DNA of 64,000 nucleotides from Lachnospiraceae bacterium. Lineage in GTDB: Bacteria; Bacillota; Clostridia; Lachnospirales; Lachnospiraceae. A model generated the notes under the pieces. It did no database searches, had not been told where the DNA came from, and saw only the letters and a program-made list of their open reading frames with translations. The DNA is taken from NCBI GenBank assembly GCA_900168235.1, contig FUZG01000011.1, positions 60,200-124,199 on the forward strand. Direction: 5' to 3'. Position 1 is the first letter of the stretch. Each line of letters begins with the position of its first letter. A program made the position numbers and the translations under genes. Of the stretch, positions 26,052-34,465 are shown piece after piece.

Positions 26052-26135
26052 GGCATCACTGAGACACGAACATGTACAAATTGTTGAAATTTGATACATG
26101 CGGTTTGCGGCATAAGCCGCGGGAGGAAATTAATA

Positions 26136-27548
26136 ATGAAGAAAAATCTTAAGAAGCTGGCAGCTCTTATGCTGACAGCAACAATGGCAACTGGAATGCT
26201 TGCAGGTTGCGGAAGCAATAATTCCGGATCCGCAGCAGGATCATCTGAGGCAGCACCTGCGTCTGAGGCAGCAGGAAGCGAGAGCGCTTCTTCAGCAGCA
26301 ACTGAGGCTGGCGGAGCAACAGGAACAACAATTGATACATCTGCCCTCGCAGGTCAGTCGATCACACTTCTTAATTCCAAGGGTGAGATCCAGACAGCAC
26401 TTGAGGATCTGGCATCAACATTCGCAGATGAGACTGGCATCAACCTTGAGGTTATGGCTTGCGGTACAGGTGAGGTTCCTTATACAAAGGTTACTTCCAT
26501 GTATCAGTCTGGAACAGCTCCTACAATGGCTATTCTTGATACAACAGACGTTATCGGTCTTGCAGAAGAGTACGGTCTTGACCTTTCCGATCAGGATTGG
26601 ATCCAGTACTGCGACAGCATGACAACAAAGGTTAACGGAAAGGTATACAGCTTCCCGTTCTGCGTAGAGGGCCGCGGCATCATCTACAGCAAGAAGGCAA
26701 TTGAAGATGCACTCGGAGAAGAGTTCGATCCTTCCTCTATCAACTCTCTTGATTCCTTCAAGGCAATCTGCGAAAAGCTTCGTGCAGCAGGCATGGAGAA
26801 TCCGGTAGTTCTTTCTAAGGAAGACTGGTCACTCGGTGCTCACCAGCTTGGTTACATCTACGATACATATGATGGAACAACAGCAGGTGCTGACAAGATC
26901 ATGGCAGCTCTTAAGGATGGTTCTCAGAAGGTTGAGGATTACGAGAGATTCAATCAGTTCGTTGACACAATGGACGTTATCATGGAGTACAACTACAACA
27001 AGGAAGATCCGCTCGGAGCAATCTATGATGAGGATCCTATGCACCTTGTAGACGGTGACGCAGCATTTTGGCCGAATGGTAACTGGGCTTGGCCGAACCT
27101 CGCTGATTCAGGCGCATCCACAGATGATGAGTATGGCTTCATCCCGTTCGTACTTGGCAATGATACATCCGATTTTGCAAATACATCCATGCAGGCATCT
27201 CCTACAAAGCAGCTCATGGTTGACAGTAAGCAGTCTACACCTGAGCAGCAGCAGGCAGCTCTTGCATTCATCGATTGGCTTGTAAATTCTGAGTCTGGTC
27301 AGAAGGGTCTTGTTGAAGGCTGTGCAGTTATCCCGGCTTGCAGCAACAACACTGTAGCTCCTCTTGATCCGCTTTCACGTGATATCGTTGAGAAGATGAA
27401 CGCTGGTCACACATATGCATCTTCTTTCGTAGCTCCTTCCGATCACTGGTCAGTAGTAGGTGCTTCTATGCAGAAGTACGTTGCAGGTCAGACAGACAGA
27501 GCTGGACTTGCTAAGGAAGTTGCTGATTACTGGGCAGCACAGAAGTAA
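26136..27548 (+). CDS. Sugar ABC transporter substrate-binding lipoprotein (CUT1 family)
   Basis: 470 aa from ATG 26136, preceded by GGGAGGAA. The lipobox MLAGCG is at about residues 22-27, followed by a Ser/Ala/Glu linker and a family 1 solute-binding fold (SITLLNSKGEIQTALEDLAS; later KVYSFPFCVEGRGIIYSK and AAFWPNGNWAWPNL). It should capture an oligosaccharide outside the membrane and deliver it to the two permeases downstream. The alpha-galactosidase in the same locus suggests raffinose, melibiose or related alpha-galactosides. Codon use is strongly biased, as expected for an abundant binding protein. A strong hairpin follows the gene, which would keep its message more abundant than that of the permeases. 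Confidence 0.92.
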   Translation: MKKNLKKLAALMLTATMATGMLAGCGSNNSGSAAGSSEAAPASEAAGSESASSAATEAGGATGTTIDTSALAGQSITLLNSKGEIQTALEDLASTFADETGINLEVMACGTGEVPYTKVTSMYQSGTAPTMAILDTTDVIGLAEEYGLDLSDQDWIQYCDSMTTKVNGKVYSFPFCVEGRGIIYSKKAIEDALGEEFDPSSINSLDSFKAICEKLRAAGMENPVVLSKEDWSLGAHQLGYIYDTYDGTTAGADKIMAALKDGSQKVEDYERFNQFVDTMDVIMEYNYNKEDPLGAIYDEDPMHLVDGDAAFWPNGNWAWPNLADSGASTDDEYGFIPFVLGNDTSDFANTSMQASPTKQLMVDSKQSTPEQQQAALAFIDWLVNSESGQKGLVEGCAVIPACSNNTVAPLDPLSRDIVEKMNAGHTYASSFVAPSDHWSVVGASMQKYVAGQTDRAGLAKEVADYWAAQK

Positions 27549-27593
27549 TAGATGAAAAACAGGATGTCCGGGCAGATACCTGGCGGATGTCCC

Positions 27594-27621
27594 GGATGGG
27601 TGGGGTCGTACCCACCCATCC
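27594..27621 (+). terminator. Strong intercistronic hairpin after the binding-protein gene
   Basis: A perfect 11-bp stem, GGATGGGTGGG (27594-27604) with CCCACCCATCC (27611-27621) around GTCGTA. The tail is only TTATCT, so it probably stops part of the transcripts or protects the 3' end of the binding-protein message. Confidence 0.75.
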
Positions 27622-27642
27622 TTATCTAAAAAGGGGTTTTAA

Positions 27643-27721
27643 CAGATTAGCAGTTGTTCTGTAAAACATCTGCGGTAAAAAGGAGTTGTCCGATTTAAGA
27701 TTTCGGACACCAGCTAATCTG
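27643..27721 (+). other. Structured leader before the first permease gene
   Basis: CAGATTAGC (27643-27651) pairs perfectly with GCTAATCTG (27713-27721), enclosing a second stem TGTCCGA (27687-27693) with TCGGACA (27703-27709). The outer stem ends one base before the permease Shine-Dalgarno AAAGGG. It may control translation or stability of the permease message. No known riboswitch consensus was recognised. Confidence 0.5.
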
Positions 27722-27735
27722 AAAGGGTGGATCGT

Positions 27736-28626
27736 ATGGATTCTCTTGGACGTACAACCGGTGATAAAATAAAAAGTTTCTTTATGTTCGCATTTCCGGG
27801 CACATTTATTTTCCTTTGTGTCGTGATCGTTCCGTTTATATATGGTTTTTATCTGACTTTCACCGACTGGAACGGTGTTGGTGCTATTAAAAATATTGTT
27901 GGTTTTGAAAATTATGCCGCGCTCCTTAAGGACGTGGATTTCTGGACATCGATGGTCCTGACTCTTAAGTACGTTTTCCTGTCAGTACTTTTGGTCAATA
28001 TTGTTGGTTTCATTTTTGGTTATCTGCTTTCCGGCAGGATTCTTGCCGGCCAGAACTTCTTCCGTGCAGGTTTCTTCACTCCTAACCTGATCGGTGGTGT
28101 CGTACTCGGATTTATCTGGCAGTTCGTATTCTCAAGAGTTCTGGTTCAGATGGGTAAGGGCGCAGGAATCGCATTTATGTCAAAGTCCTGGCTTGCAGAT
28201 CCGAATAAAGCTTTCTGGACACTGGTAATCGTTACTGTTTGGCAGCTTTCCGGATACATGATGCTTATCTACATTGCAGGATTTACCGGAATTTCAGAAG
28301 ATGTTCTGGAAGCAGCTTCCATCGACGGAGCTACAGGCTGGGCAAGAATGAGAGATATCATCCTTCCGCTGATGGTTCCTTCATTCGTTATCTGTATCTT
28401 CCTTACTCTTTCAAGAGCATTCATGGTTTACGATATCAACCTGACATTGACAGGCGGTGAACCTTACGGAAGCACAAGACTCGTTGCCATGCACGTATAT
28501 GAGAAAGCGTTCACAGCTCGTAAGTACGGTATCGGTCAGGCAGAGGCAGTATTCCTCTTTGCAGTAGTTGCTATTATTTCCGGTATCCAGGTTTACCTCG
28601 GAAAGAAGAGGGAGGTTGAAGCATAA
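27736..28626 (+). CDS. Sugar ABC transporter permease (MalF/MsmF type)
   Basis: 296 aa; ATG 27736 follows AAAGGG by 8 bases (GTG 27727 is in frame but overlaps that site). It has six predicted membrane segments and the EAA loop near residues 190-210 (EDVLEAASIDGATGWARMRDIILP), which contacts the ATPase. It forms the channel together with the next gene product. The stop codon overlaps the next start by one base. No ATP-binding subunit is present in this locus, so a shared MsmK-type ATPase from elsewhere is probably used, as is common for CUT1 systems in Firmicutes. Confidence 0.92.
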   Translation: MDSLGRTTGDKIKSFFMFAFPGTFIFLCVVIVPFIYGFYLTFTDWNGVGAIKNIVGFENYAALLKDVDFWTSMVLTLKYVFLSVLLVNIVGFIFGYLLSGRILAGQNFFRAGFFTPNLIGGVVLGFIWQFVFSRVLVQMGKGAGIAFMSKSWLADPNKAFWTLVIVTVWQLSGYMMLIYIAGFTGISEDVLEAASIDGATGWARMRDIILPLMVPSFVICIFLTLSRAFMVYDINLTLTGGEPYGSTRLVAMHVYEKAFTARKYGIGQAEAVFLFAVVAIISGIQVYLGKKREVEA

Positions 28627-29504
28627 TGGCAGTTCAGAAAAATTCTCTTGATACAAATCAGATTGGCGGCGTAAGAAGAGTTATCATCAATATCGCAACT
28701 TTTGCGCTCCTTATAATCGCAGCACTGTTTTATCTGGTGCCATTTGCAATGGTCATCATAAACTCCTTCAAGGAGAAGCGTGATATCATCAAGAATCCGT
28801 TCGCCCTCGTTGGTGCAGCCGGATTTGGTGTTGAGAACTATGTAAAAGCATTTAAGCAGATGGAGTTCCTGAAGGCATTTGGAAATTCCCTGTTCATCAC
28901 AGGTCTTTCAACCCTTCTTGTTATCACTCTTTCAGCAATGGTTGCTTACTACATTGTTAGATCAAATTCGGTTATCGGAAAGGTTATTTTTGCAATGATG
29001 ATCGCATCCATGATCATTCCTTTCCAGTCGATCATGATCCCGCTGGTTTCCATTTACGGAGCTCAGCTCAATATGCTGAATCACAGACTTTCACTGATAT
29101 TCATGCATACCGGATTCGCAATGAGTATGTCAGTATTCATGTACAACGGATTCTTAAAGAGTGGTGTGCCGAGATCTCTAGAGGAAGCTGCATACATCGA
29201 CGGATGCGGAAAATTCCAGACATTTCGTATGATCGTTTTCCCGCTCCTTAAGCCTACAACAGCTACACTTGTCATCCTGAATGCGATGCAGTTCTGGAAT
29301 GACTACCTGCTTCCGAGTCTGGTTCTTGGAAAGAAGCCGCTTTTCACACTGCCGCTTTCTACTTACTCATTCTACGGAACATACAGCTCAGATTACGGTC
29401 TTATCATGGCTGCACTGGTGCTGACACTGCTCCCGATCCTGATCCTCTACTTCTTCCTTCAGAAGCAGATCATCGCAGGTATGGTTGCCGGAGCTGTTAA
29501 GTAA
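28626..29504 (+). CDS. Sugar ABC transporter permease (MalG/MsmG type)
   Basis: 292 aa, six membrane segments. The start overlaps the preceding stop (TAATG) and GGGAGG lies at the right distance. The EAA loop is visible as SLEEAAYIDGCGKFQTFRMI near residues 181-200, and the PFAMVIINSFKEKRDI start is typical of the MalG side. It pairs with the upstream permease for import of the oligosaccharide bound by the lipoprotein. Confidence 0.92.
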   Translation: MAVQKNSLDTNQIGGVRRVIINIATFALLIIAALFYLVPFAMVIINSFKEKRDIIKNPFALVGAAGFGVENYVKAFKQMEFLKAFGNSLFITGLSTLLVITLSAMVAYYIVRSNSVIGKVIFAMMIASMIIPFQSIMIPLVSIYGAQLNMLNHRLSLIFMHTGFAMSMSVFMYNGFLKSGVPRSLEEAAYIDGCGKFQTFRMIVFPLLKPTTATLVILNAMQFWNDYLLPSLVLGKKPLFTLPLSTYSFYGTYSSDYGLIMAALVLTLLPILILYFFLQKQIIAGMVAGAVK

Positions 29505-29923
29505 TTGAAATCTGCTCATAAGCTGTTAAGCTGACGGCACTCTGTTGCAGGAGAAAGGTATAATACGGTAGCGATAAATACGTGGGGAGTGTTTATAGTT
29601 GTTTTTATATAGATGATGCAAGTGTCAAAAATTTTTGCATCAGATAACATTACTGTTTGTAAGCTGATGGGGAACGTGCCGTGGGGGCATGAAGCAAACA
29701 AACAGTGACAGCAACAGGGGTTGTCTTGTGCAGTTTGACTGAAAAAACAAGTTCAGTTCTGATGGATTGTACATAGAATCGGAAAAATAAAGAATGTATA
29801 ATGAGCCGGGCAGTGTCGGATGAATGACGCACCCGGCTCATAGACTGTAAGAGAAGCACATGCTTCCACATCGCCGGGAGAATTTTGCCTTGGTGAGGGG
29901 AGATTTAGAAATGGAGCCGGATG
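29505..29923. other. 419-base gap with hairpins before the LacI gene
   Basis: No gene is supported. Two inverted repeats stand out: TGATGCAA with TTGCATCA (about 29612-29641), and ATGAGCCGGG (29801-29810) with CCCGGCTCAT (29832-29841). Neither has a T run, so neither is a clear terminator. A TATAAT at 29797-29802 lacks a good -35 box; if used, the second hairpin would lie at the start of the regulator's leader. Confidence 0.45.
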
Positions 29924-30904
29924 ATGGCAACTACACTAAAAGATGTGGCAAGGGAAGCCAATGTAGCGGTAGAAACTGTATCGCGTGTATTGAATAATCG
30001 TGGTTATATAAGCGAGAAAACCCGAAAAAAAGTAAATGAAGCAATGGAAAAACTGGCGTATCGTCCAAATACCGTTGCGAGAACATTGTCAAAAGGGCGG
30101 GCAGATGCGATAGGCGTTATAGTGCCGCATATCGTGCATCCGTACTTTGCTCAGATGATAAGCGAGATAGAAAAGGTTGCAGCAGGAAAAAATCTATCGG
30201 TATTTATCAGCAGTTCTTCGGGAAACAATGAGCGAGAGAAGCAGATACTCGAACTCTGTGAAAACAGTCAGCTTGCAGGAGTCCTGCTTTTCAGCTCAAA
30301 TGTGCGACCGGAACAGGTAAAAGCGATAAATATTCCGGTAGTTACTATAGAGAGATTCATTGAGGGAGGCACCAGTTGTGTGCTTTGTGATAACTACGCC
30401 GGAGGATCTATCGCCGCGGAACATCTCATAAAAAAAGGATGTAAGCACCTCATCATGCTTGGAAGCGTGGACAGAAATGCCATGCCGGCAGATGAGAGAG
30501 AAGACGGCTTCCGTGATGTGTGCAATACTAATGGCGTAAGTGTAAATATCATACATAACGGTCTGGAATCCTTCCAAAATATGGAATATCACAAGTATAT
30601 CGAAAAAGCTCTGAAGGAAAATCCTGAAACAGATGGAGTTTTCTGTAGTTCGGATATTATAGCAGCGCAGACGATCCAGGTTTGCAAAAAACTGGGGAAG
30701 GATGTTCCGGGAAGGGTAAAGATCATCGGATTTGATGACACTATGATCGCCGGAAACACAACGCCGATGATCACCACGATCCACCAGCCTATTACTGAAA
30801 TGGCAGAACTTGGCGTAGATATGATACTCCGCGAGAATAACGGACAGGTTGTTCCTGAAAAAAATATTCTCAAAGTGTCACTTGTAGAAAGGGAAACAAC
30901 ATAA
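29924..30904 (+). CDS. LacI-family regulator of the alpha-galactoside locus
   Basis: 326 aa; ATG 29924 is preferred over ATG 29921 because GGAG (29913-29916) is better spaced. The N-terminal helix-turn-helix reads TTLKDVAREANVAVETVSRV, followed by the hinge and an effector domain (DAIGVIVPHIVHPYFAQM; KIIGFDDTMIAGNTTP). It lies between the transporter and the alpha-galactosidase gene, and its stop overlaps the start of the latter. The three TGTCAA-CG-TTGACA sites before the binding-protein gene are its likely targets, with an alpha-galactoside or its product as inducer (inference). Confidence 0.9.
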   Translation: MATTLKDVAREANVAVETVSRVLNNRGYISEKTRKKVNEAMEKLAYRPNTVARTLSKGRADAIGVIVPHIVHPYFAQMISEIEKVAAGKNLSVFISSSSGNNEREKQILELCENSQLAGVLLFSSNVRPEQVKAINIPVVTIERFIEGGTSCVLCDNYAGGSIAAEHLIKKGCKHLIMLGSVDRNAMPADEREDGFRDVCNTNGVSVNIIHNGLESFQNMEYHKYIEKALKENPETDGVFCSSDIIAAQTIQVCKKLGKDVPGRVKIIGFDDTMIAGNTTPMITTIHQPITEMAELGVDMILRENNGQVVPEKNILKVSLVERETT

Positions 30905-33105
30905 TGGCTATAAATTATGATAAAAACAGCGGTCTTATCTCCATAGAGACCGCGCATACTTCTTATCAGATGCTGGCAGATCCTAAGGGATATCTGCTGC
31001 ATCTCTATTTTGGAAAAAAGATCAAGGGTTCCGCAGAGTATCTGCTGACATTTTTGGACCACGGCTTTTCCGGAAATCCGGATATTGCGGGCATGGAGAG
31101 AGTTTATTCACTCGACGCTCAGCCGCAGGAATATCCTTTCTACGGAAGCGGTGACTACAGAAGCGTTTGCTTCCGTGCAAAGGGAAATACCGGTGCTGAC
31201 GGAGTTGATCTTCGTTTTGTTTCTGCGGAGATCACAGATGGTAAATATGAATTGGAGAATCTGCCTTCATCCTATACAGACAATGCATCAGGAGAAGGTG
31301 TTCAGACCCTGAAGGTAACTCTTCGGGATATAAATCTTGGATTGAAGGTAGATCTTCTCTATGGAGTTTTCCCTGAAAATGATGTCATTACGAGAGCGGT
31401 TCTCGTGACAAATGAGGGAAAAGATCCGGTAGTTCTCGAAAAGGTTCAGTCTCTGAATCTGGACTGCATGCCGGGTGACCGTGATGTAATGTATTTCCAC
31501 GGCAGACATGAATTTGAGCGTCAGCCTGACAGGATGCATGTAGGTCACGCAAAGATCGCAGCTTATTCAGGACGAGGCGGCTCCAGCCACCAGTTCAATC
31601 CTTTTGCGATCCTCATGACTCCGGATACAGATGAAAAGCATGGTGAAGCCGTTGGTGTTCACTTTGTATATAGCGGAAATTTCCTGATCGATGCAGAAAA
31701 AGATCAGAATGAAATGGTGCGTCTCACAGCAGGTCTTCCTGAGGAAGGCTTTGAGTGGACACTGTCTCAGGGTGAGACATTTACAGCACCGGAAGTGCTC
31801 CTTACATATTCTGAAAGCGGTCTCGGACTTCTTAGCCGCAGGATCCACAGATTTCTGAGAAAGCATATCTGCAGAGGTGCATGGCGAGATAAAGAGCGCC
31901 CGATCCTCATAAATAACTGGGAAGCGACTTACTTTACTTTTGACGGAGACAAGATCGTTGATATCGCGTCTCAGGCAAAGGAACTCGGTGTCGAGATGAT
32001 GGTTCTCGATGACGGCTGGTTCGGAAAGCGTGAAAACGATCTGTCCGGCCTCGGAGACTGGGTCGTAAATGAAAAGAAGCTTAAGGGAACCATGAAGGAT
32101 GTTGCAGACCGCGTAAATGCGCTGGACATGAAATTTGGTCTCTGGTTTGAGCCTGAAGCTGTTTCAGAGGACAGCGACCTTTACCGTGCTCATCCCGATT
32201 GGGCATTTAAGATCCCAAATAAGCCGATGATCCGCGGACGACACGAGCTTATCCTTGATTTCTCAAGGAAAGAAGTCGTTGATCATATTTTTGAGATGAT
32301 GCGTGAAGTTCTGGATAATGCAAATATTATTTATGTAAAGTGGGATTTCAACAGAAGCATCGCGGACTTTTACAGTGCATCACTTCCCGCTGACCGTCAG
32401 GGTGAGGTAGCTCATAGATATGTTCTTGGTGTTTATGATCTGCTTCAGAGGCTTCATGACAGATATCCTGAGCTTCTTATCGAAGGATGCAGCGGCGGCG
32501 GCGGACGCTTTGATGCGGGCATGCTCTGCTACACTCCTCAGATCTGGTGCAGTGACAATACTGACGCCATCGAGCGTATCCATATCCAGTACGGTACTTC
32601 CTTCGGATATCCGTCAGTGACCGTTGGTGCGCATGTTTCAGCGGTTCCAAATCACCAGACCGGACGCGTAACACCGTTCAATACCCGCGGAACTGTGGCT
32701 ATGTCAGGTTCATTCGGATATGAGCTGAACCTCGGACTTCTTTCTGATGAAGAAAAGCAGGAAGTTACTGAGCAGATCGCACTTTTCAAGAAGTACAGAA
32801 ATGTGATCCACACAGGCGATATGTACCGTCTCACAGATCCGCAGGAAGCAGATGCACTCCTTGCAGCATGGATGTTTGTTGCAGAGGATAAGTCTGAGGC
32901 ACTCTTAAATATGGTTACTCTTAGTGTTCATGGTAATCTTGGTTCACATTATGTAAACCTTGATGGCTTGGACGAAGATGCTTCTTATCGTGATGAAACG
33001 AGCGGAACAGTCTACACAGGAAGCCAGCTCATGAACGCCGGCTATCCGGTACGTGATTTCACAGGTGAGTACCAGGCGCGCCAGGTTCACTTTGTGAGAG
33101 TATAA
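30904..33105 (+). CDS. Alpha-galactosidase, GH36
   Basis: 733 aa, full length for bacterial GH36 (AgaA/RafA type, EC 3.2.1.22). The nucleophile is Asp481 in YVKWDFNRS and the acid/base Asp551 in WCSDNTDAIER; the family elements LDDGWFGKR, GLWFEPEAVS and IEGCSGGGGRFD are also present. There is no signal peptide, so it works in the cytoplasm on imported oligosaccharides such as raffinose or melibiose, releasing galactose. The start overlaps the LacI stop codon (TAATG), so regulator and enzyme are translationally coupled. Confidence 0.95.
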   Translation: MAINYDKNSGLISIETAHTSYQMLADPKGYLLHLYFGKKIKGSAEYLLTFLDHGFSGNPDIAGMERVYSLDAQPQEYPFYGSGDYRSVCFRAKGNTGADGVDLRFVSAEITDGKYELENLPSSYTDNASGEGVQTLKVTLRDINLGLKVDLLYGVFPENDVITRAVLVTNEGKDPVVLEKVQSLNLDCMPGDRDVMYFHGRHEFERQPDRMHVGHAKIAAYSGRGGSSHQFNPFAILMTPDTDEKHGEAVGVHFVYSGNFLIDAEKDQNEMVRLTAGLPEEGFEWTLSQGETFTAPEVLLTYSESGLGLLSRRIHRFLRKHICRGAWRDKERPILINNWEATYFTFDGDKIVDIASQAKELGVEMMVLDDGWFGKRENDLSGLGDWVVNEKKLKGTMKDVADRVNALDMKFGLWFEPEAVSEDSDLYRAHPDWAFKIPNKPMIRGRHELILDFSRKEVVDHIFEMMREVLDNANIIYVKWDFNRSIADFYSASLPADRQGEVAHRYVLGVYDLLQRLHDRYPELLIEGCSGGGGRFDAGMLCYTPQIWCSDNTDAIERIHIQYGTSFGYPSVTVGAHVSAVPNHQTGRVTPFNTRGTVAMSGSFGYELNLGLLSDEEKQEVTEQIALFKKYRNVIHTGDMYRLTDPQEADALLAAWMFVAEDKSEALLNMVTLSVHGNLGSHYVNLDGLDEDASYRDETSGTVYTGSQLMNAGYPVRDFTGEYQARQVHFVRV

Positions 33106-33125
33106 AATCTGATCTGTTAATAAAG

Positions 33126-33168
33126 AAACAGGCGGCAGTCCTACGGAAAAATAAGGCTGTCGCCTGTT
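33126..33168 (+). terminator. Terminator after the alpha-galactosidase gene
   Basis: AACAGGCGGCAG pairs with CTGTCGCCTGTT. The T run is weak. A copy of the 29-nt hairpin repeat follows 11 bases later. Confidence 0.65.
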
Positions 33169-33179
33169 ATTGTGCGGAG

Positions 33180-33208
33180 CACTTGGCGAGGTTTTATCGA
33201 GCCTAGTG
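33180..33208 (+). repeat. 29-nt hairpin repeat, copy 1
   Basis: Arms CACT/AGTG and GGC/GCC with a T-T mismatch between them, then a GA/GA internal mismatch, GGT/ATC and a TTT loop. The flank TTATTGTGCGGAG is shared with copy 2. It lies just behind a terminator. Confidence 0.8.
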
Positions 33209-33218
33209 AAATTTGTTT

Positions 33219-34175
33219 TTACAGCAATTTACCGCTTCGTCTGTATGGATCCAGGATCGCGGCTGTTCTATAGGGCATGATCGGGTGGCTTGCGATCATA
33301 TTTACAATGAATCTTGCAAAACGCTCTATGATATTGTATCTGCGCTTATCTACCCACGCCATGTAATCATAGACATTGGTGTATTTGTACGCATGACGAC
33401 CGGCAGCCAGCAGCATCATGCAGTCGATCTGATTTTTTCCACCGGTCAGAGCCTGAGCTACGCGGTCTGCAGAATATTCTCTTGAGCGTGAGAGAAGCGG
33501 AAGCAGGAAAGAAGAACCGATAAACGGAATGAAATTTGCGAAAGTATTCCAGATAGTGTAATGGATCTGTACATGATGGAGATATGCATGACCAAATTCG
33601 TGAGCCATTACAAAGAACAGGGTGTCAAAGTCTTTGTGCTCCAAATACGCGATATCCACCATCTCTGCGTTAAGCTGGATAAATACACGACCGGGAACCC
33701 AACAGGTAAAGGCGTTCAGTTCACCATTCATCTGCTGGACGTAGACTTCGGGTGGTTTGCGCCAGCCGAGAAGATAGGAATATTCCAGTACCTTTGCATA
33801 TATCTCGGGATAATTATTTTCGGAAACACGAATGCTGTAAGACATCTGATCCGCATAGAGACCGTACAGTGATGCGAGGTAGCTGATAAAAAAGAGGATG
33901 AACGCACCAATGCCTCCGATGATCCCCAGTATGAAAATGAGCATACCGAGAATTGCAGCGATTCCAAAAGAGTCGCTTGGATTTGTTTCATCAAAGATCT
34001 CTTTGATATCATTCAGAAAACTTGTTTCAGCTTCGAACTGAGATAAAAGACAGATAACGCCGACAATTCCGGCAATTATTGTAATAACGTAAATAGGAAT
34101 TTCTTTATTGTGCCGTGTCTGTCGGATTACCGCCTGCACATCCTGTGGTGTAAAAAACATTTGTCTTTGGTCCAT
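33219..34175 (-). CDS. M48-family (HtpX-like) membrane metallopeptidase
   Basis: 318 aa; ATG 34175 is chosen because GGAG lies nine bases upstream, although the frame opens earlier. The zinc site is HEFGH at residues 192-196 (VMAHEFGHAYLHH), and the third ligand Glu is likely in REYSADRVA. Two or more hydrophobic segments near residues 25-105 anchor it in the membrane, with the catalytic part inside. Related enzymes clear misfolded membrane proteins. It is a single gene, divergent from the ABC-F gene. Confidence 0.88.
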   Translation of the reverse strand: MDQRQMFFTPQDVQAVIRQTRHNKEIPIYVITIIAGIVGVICLLSQFEAETSFLNDIKEIFDETNPSDSFGIAAILGMLIFILGIIGGIGAFILFFISYLASLYGLYADQMSYSIRVSENNYPEIYAKVLEYSYLLGWRKPPEVYVQQMNGELNAFTCWVPGRVFIQLNAEMVDIAYLEHKDFDTLFFVMAHEFGHAYLHHVQIHYTIWNTFANFIPFIGSSFLLPLLSRSREYSADRVAQALTGGKNQIDCMMLLAAGRHAYKYTNVYDYMAWVDKRRYNIIERFARFIVNMIASHPIMPYRTAAILDPYRRSGKLL

Positions 34176-34323
34176 AGATAAACTCTCCATTTTTATTTTT
34201 TTACATGAACATGATGTAAGGGTTGAACGATATTTGAATCTAATTTTGAACCCTATCATAATGACCATATTAGCACATTAAATTGTAAAGGAATCGGACA
34301 TTTGGGATTCTTTGTATTTTATA

Positions 34324-34371
34324 AAAAAATTCCAAATAAAAGCAAAATTTCGCTTTTGTTTGGAATTTTTT
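34324..34371 (+). terminator. Long AT-rich hairpin upstream of the ABC-F gene
   Basis: A stem of 19 pairs: AAAAAATTCCAAA and AAAAGC pair with GCTTTT and TTTGGAATTTTTT, with single-base mismatches. It has a T run on both strands. It lies between two divergent genes, where a terminator is not needed, so it may be an attenuator of a longer ABC-F transcript or a block against antisense transcription. Confidence 0.7.
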
Positions 34372-34421
34372 GATTATATTGTATCGCCAAAACCTTAAGT
34401 GAAACCAAGGGTATTTTGTTA

Positions 34422-34430
34422 TGTTATAAT
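34422..34430 (+). promoter_or_regulatory. Extended -10 promoter of the ABC-F gene
   Basis: TGTTATAAT contains TG, one base, and a perfect TATAAT at 34425-34430. No clear -35 box is present, as is usual for extended -10 promoters. The leader would be about 30 bases. Confidence 0.6.
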
Positions 34431-34465
34431 GTCTCCGATTCCTATGTAATACGAAAGGTTTTTCA

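Larger units (their letters stand above)
25589..26135. other. Regulatory region of the alpha-galactoside locus
   Basis: 547 bases without a gene. It contains two promoters and three LacI-type operators, listed separately. A short GC hairpin (GCGGC/GCCGC, 26107-26120) lies directly before the Shine-Dalgarno site of the binding-protein gene. Confidence 0.7.

Noticed and set aside
29612..29641. Hairpin read as the terminator of the permease operon
   Set aside because: It lacks a T run and its loop is long; listed only as an inverted repeat in the intergenic entry.
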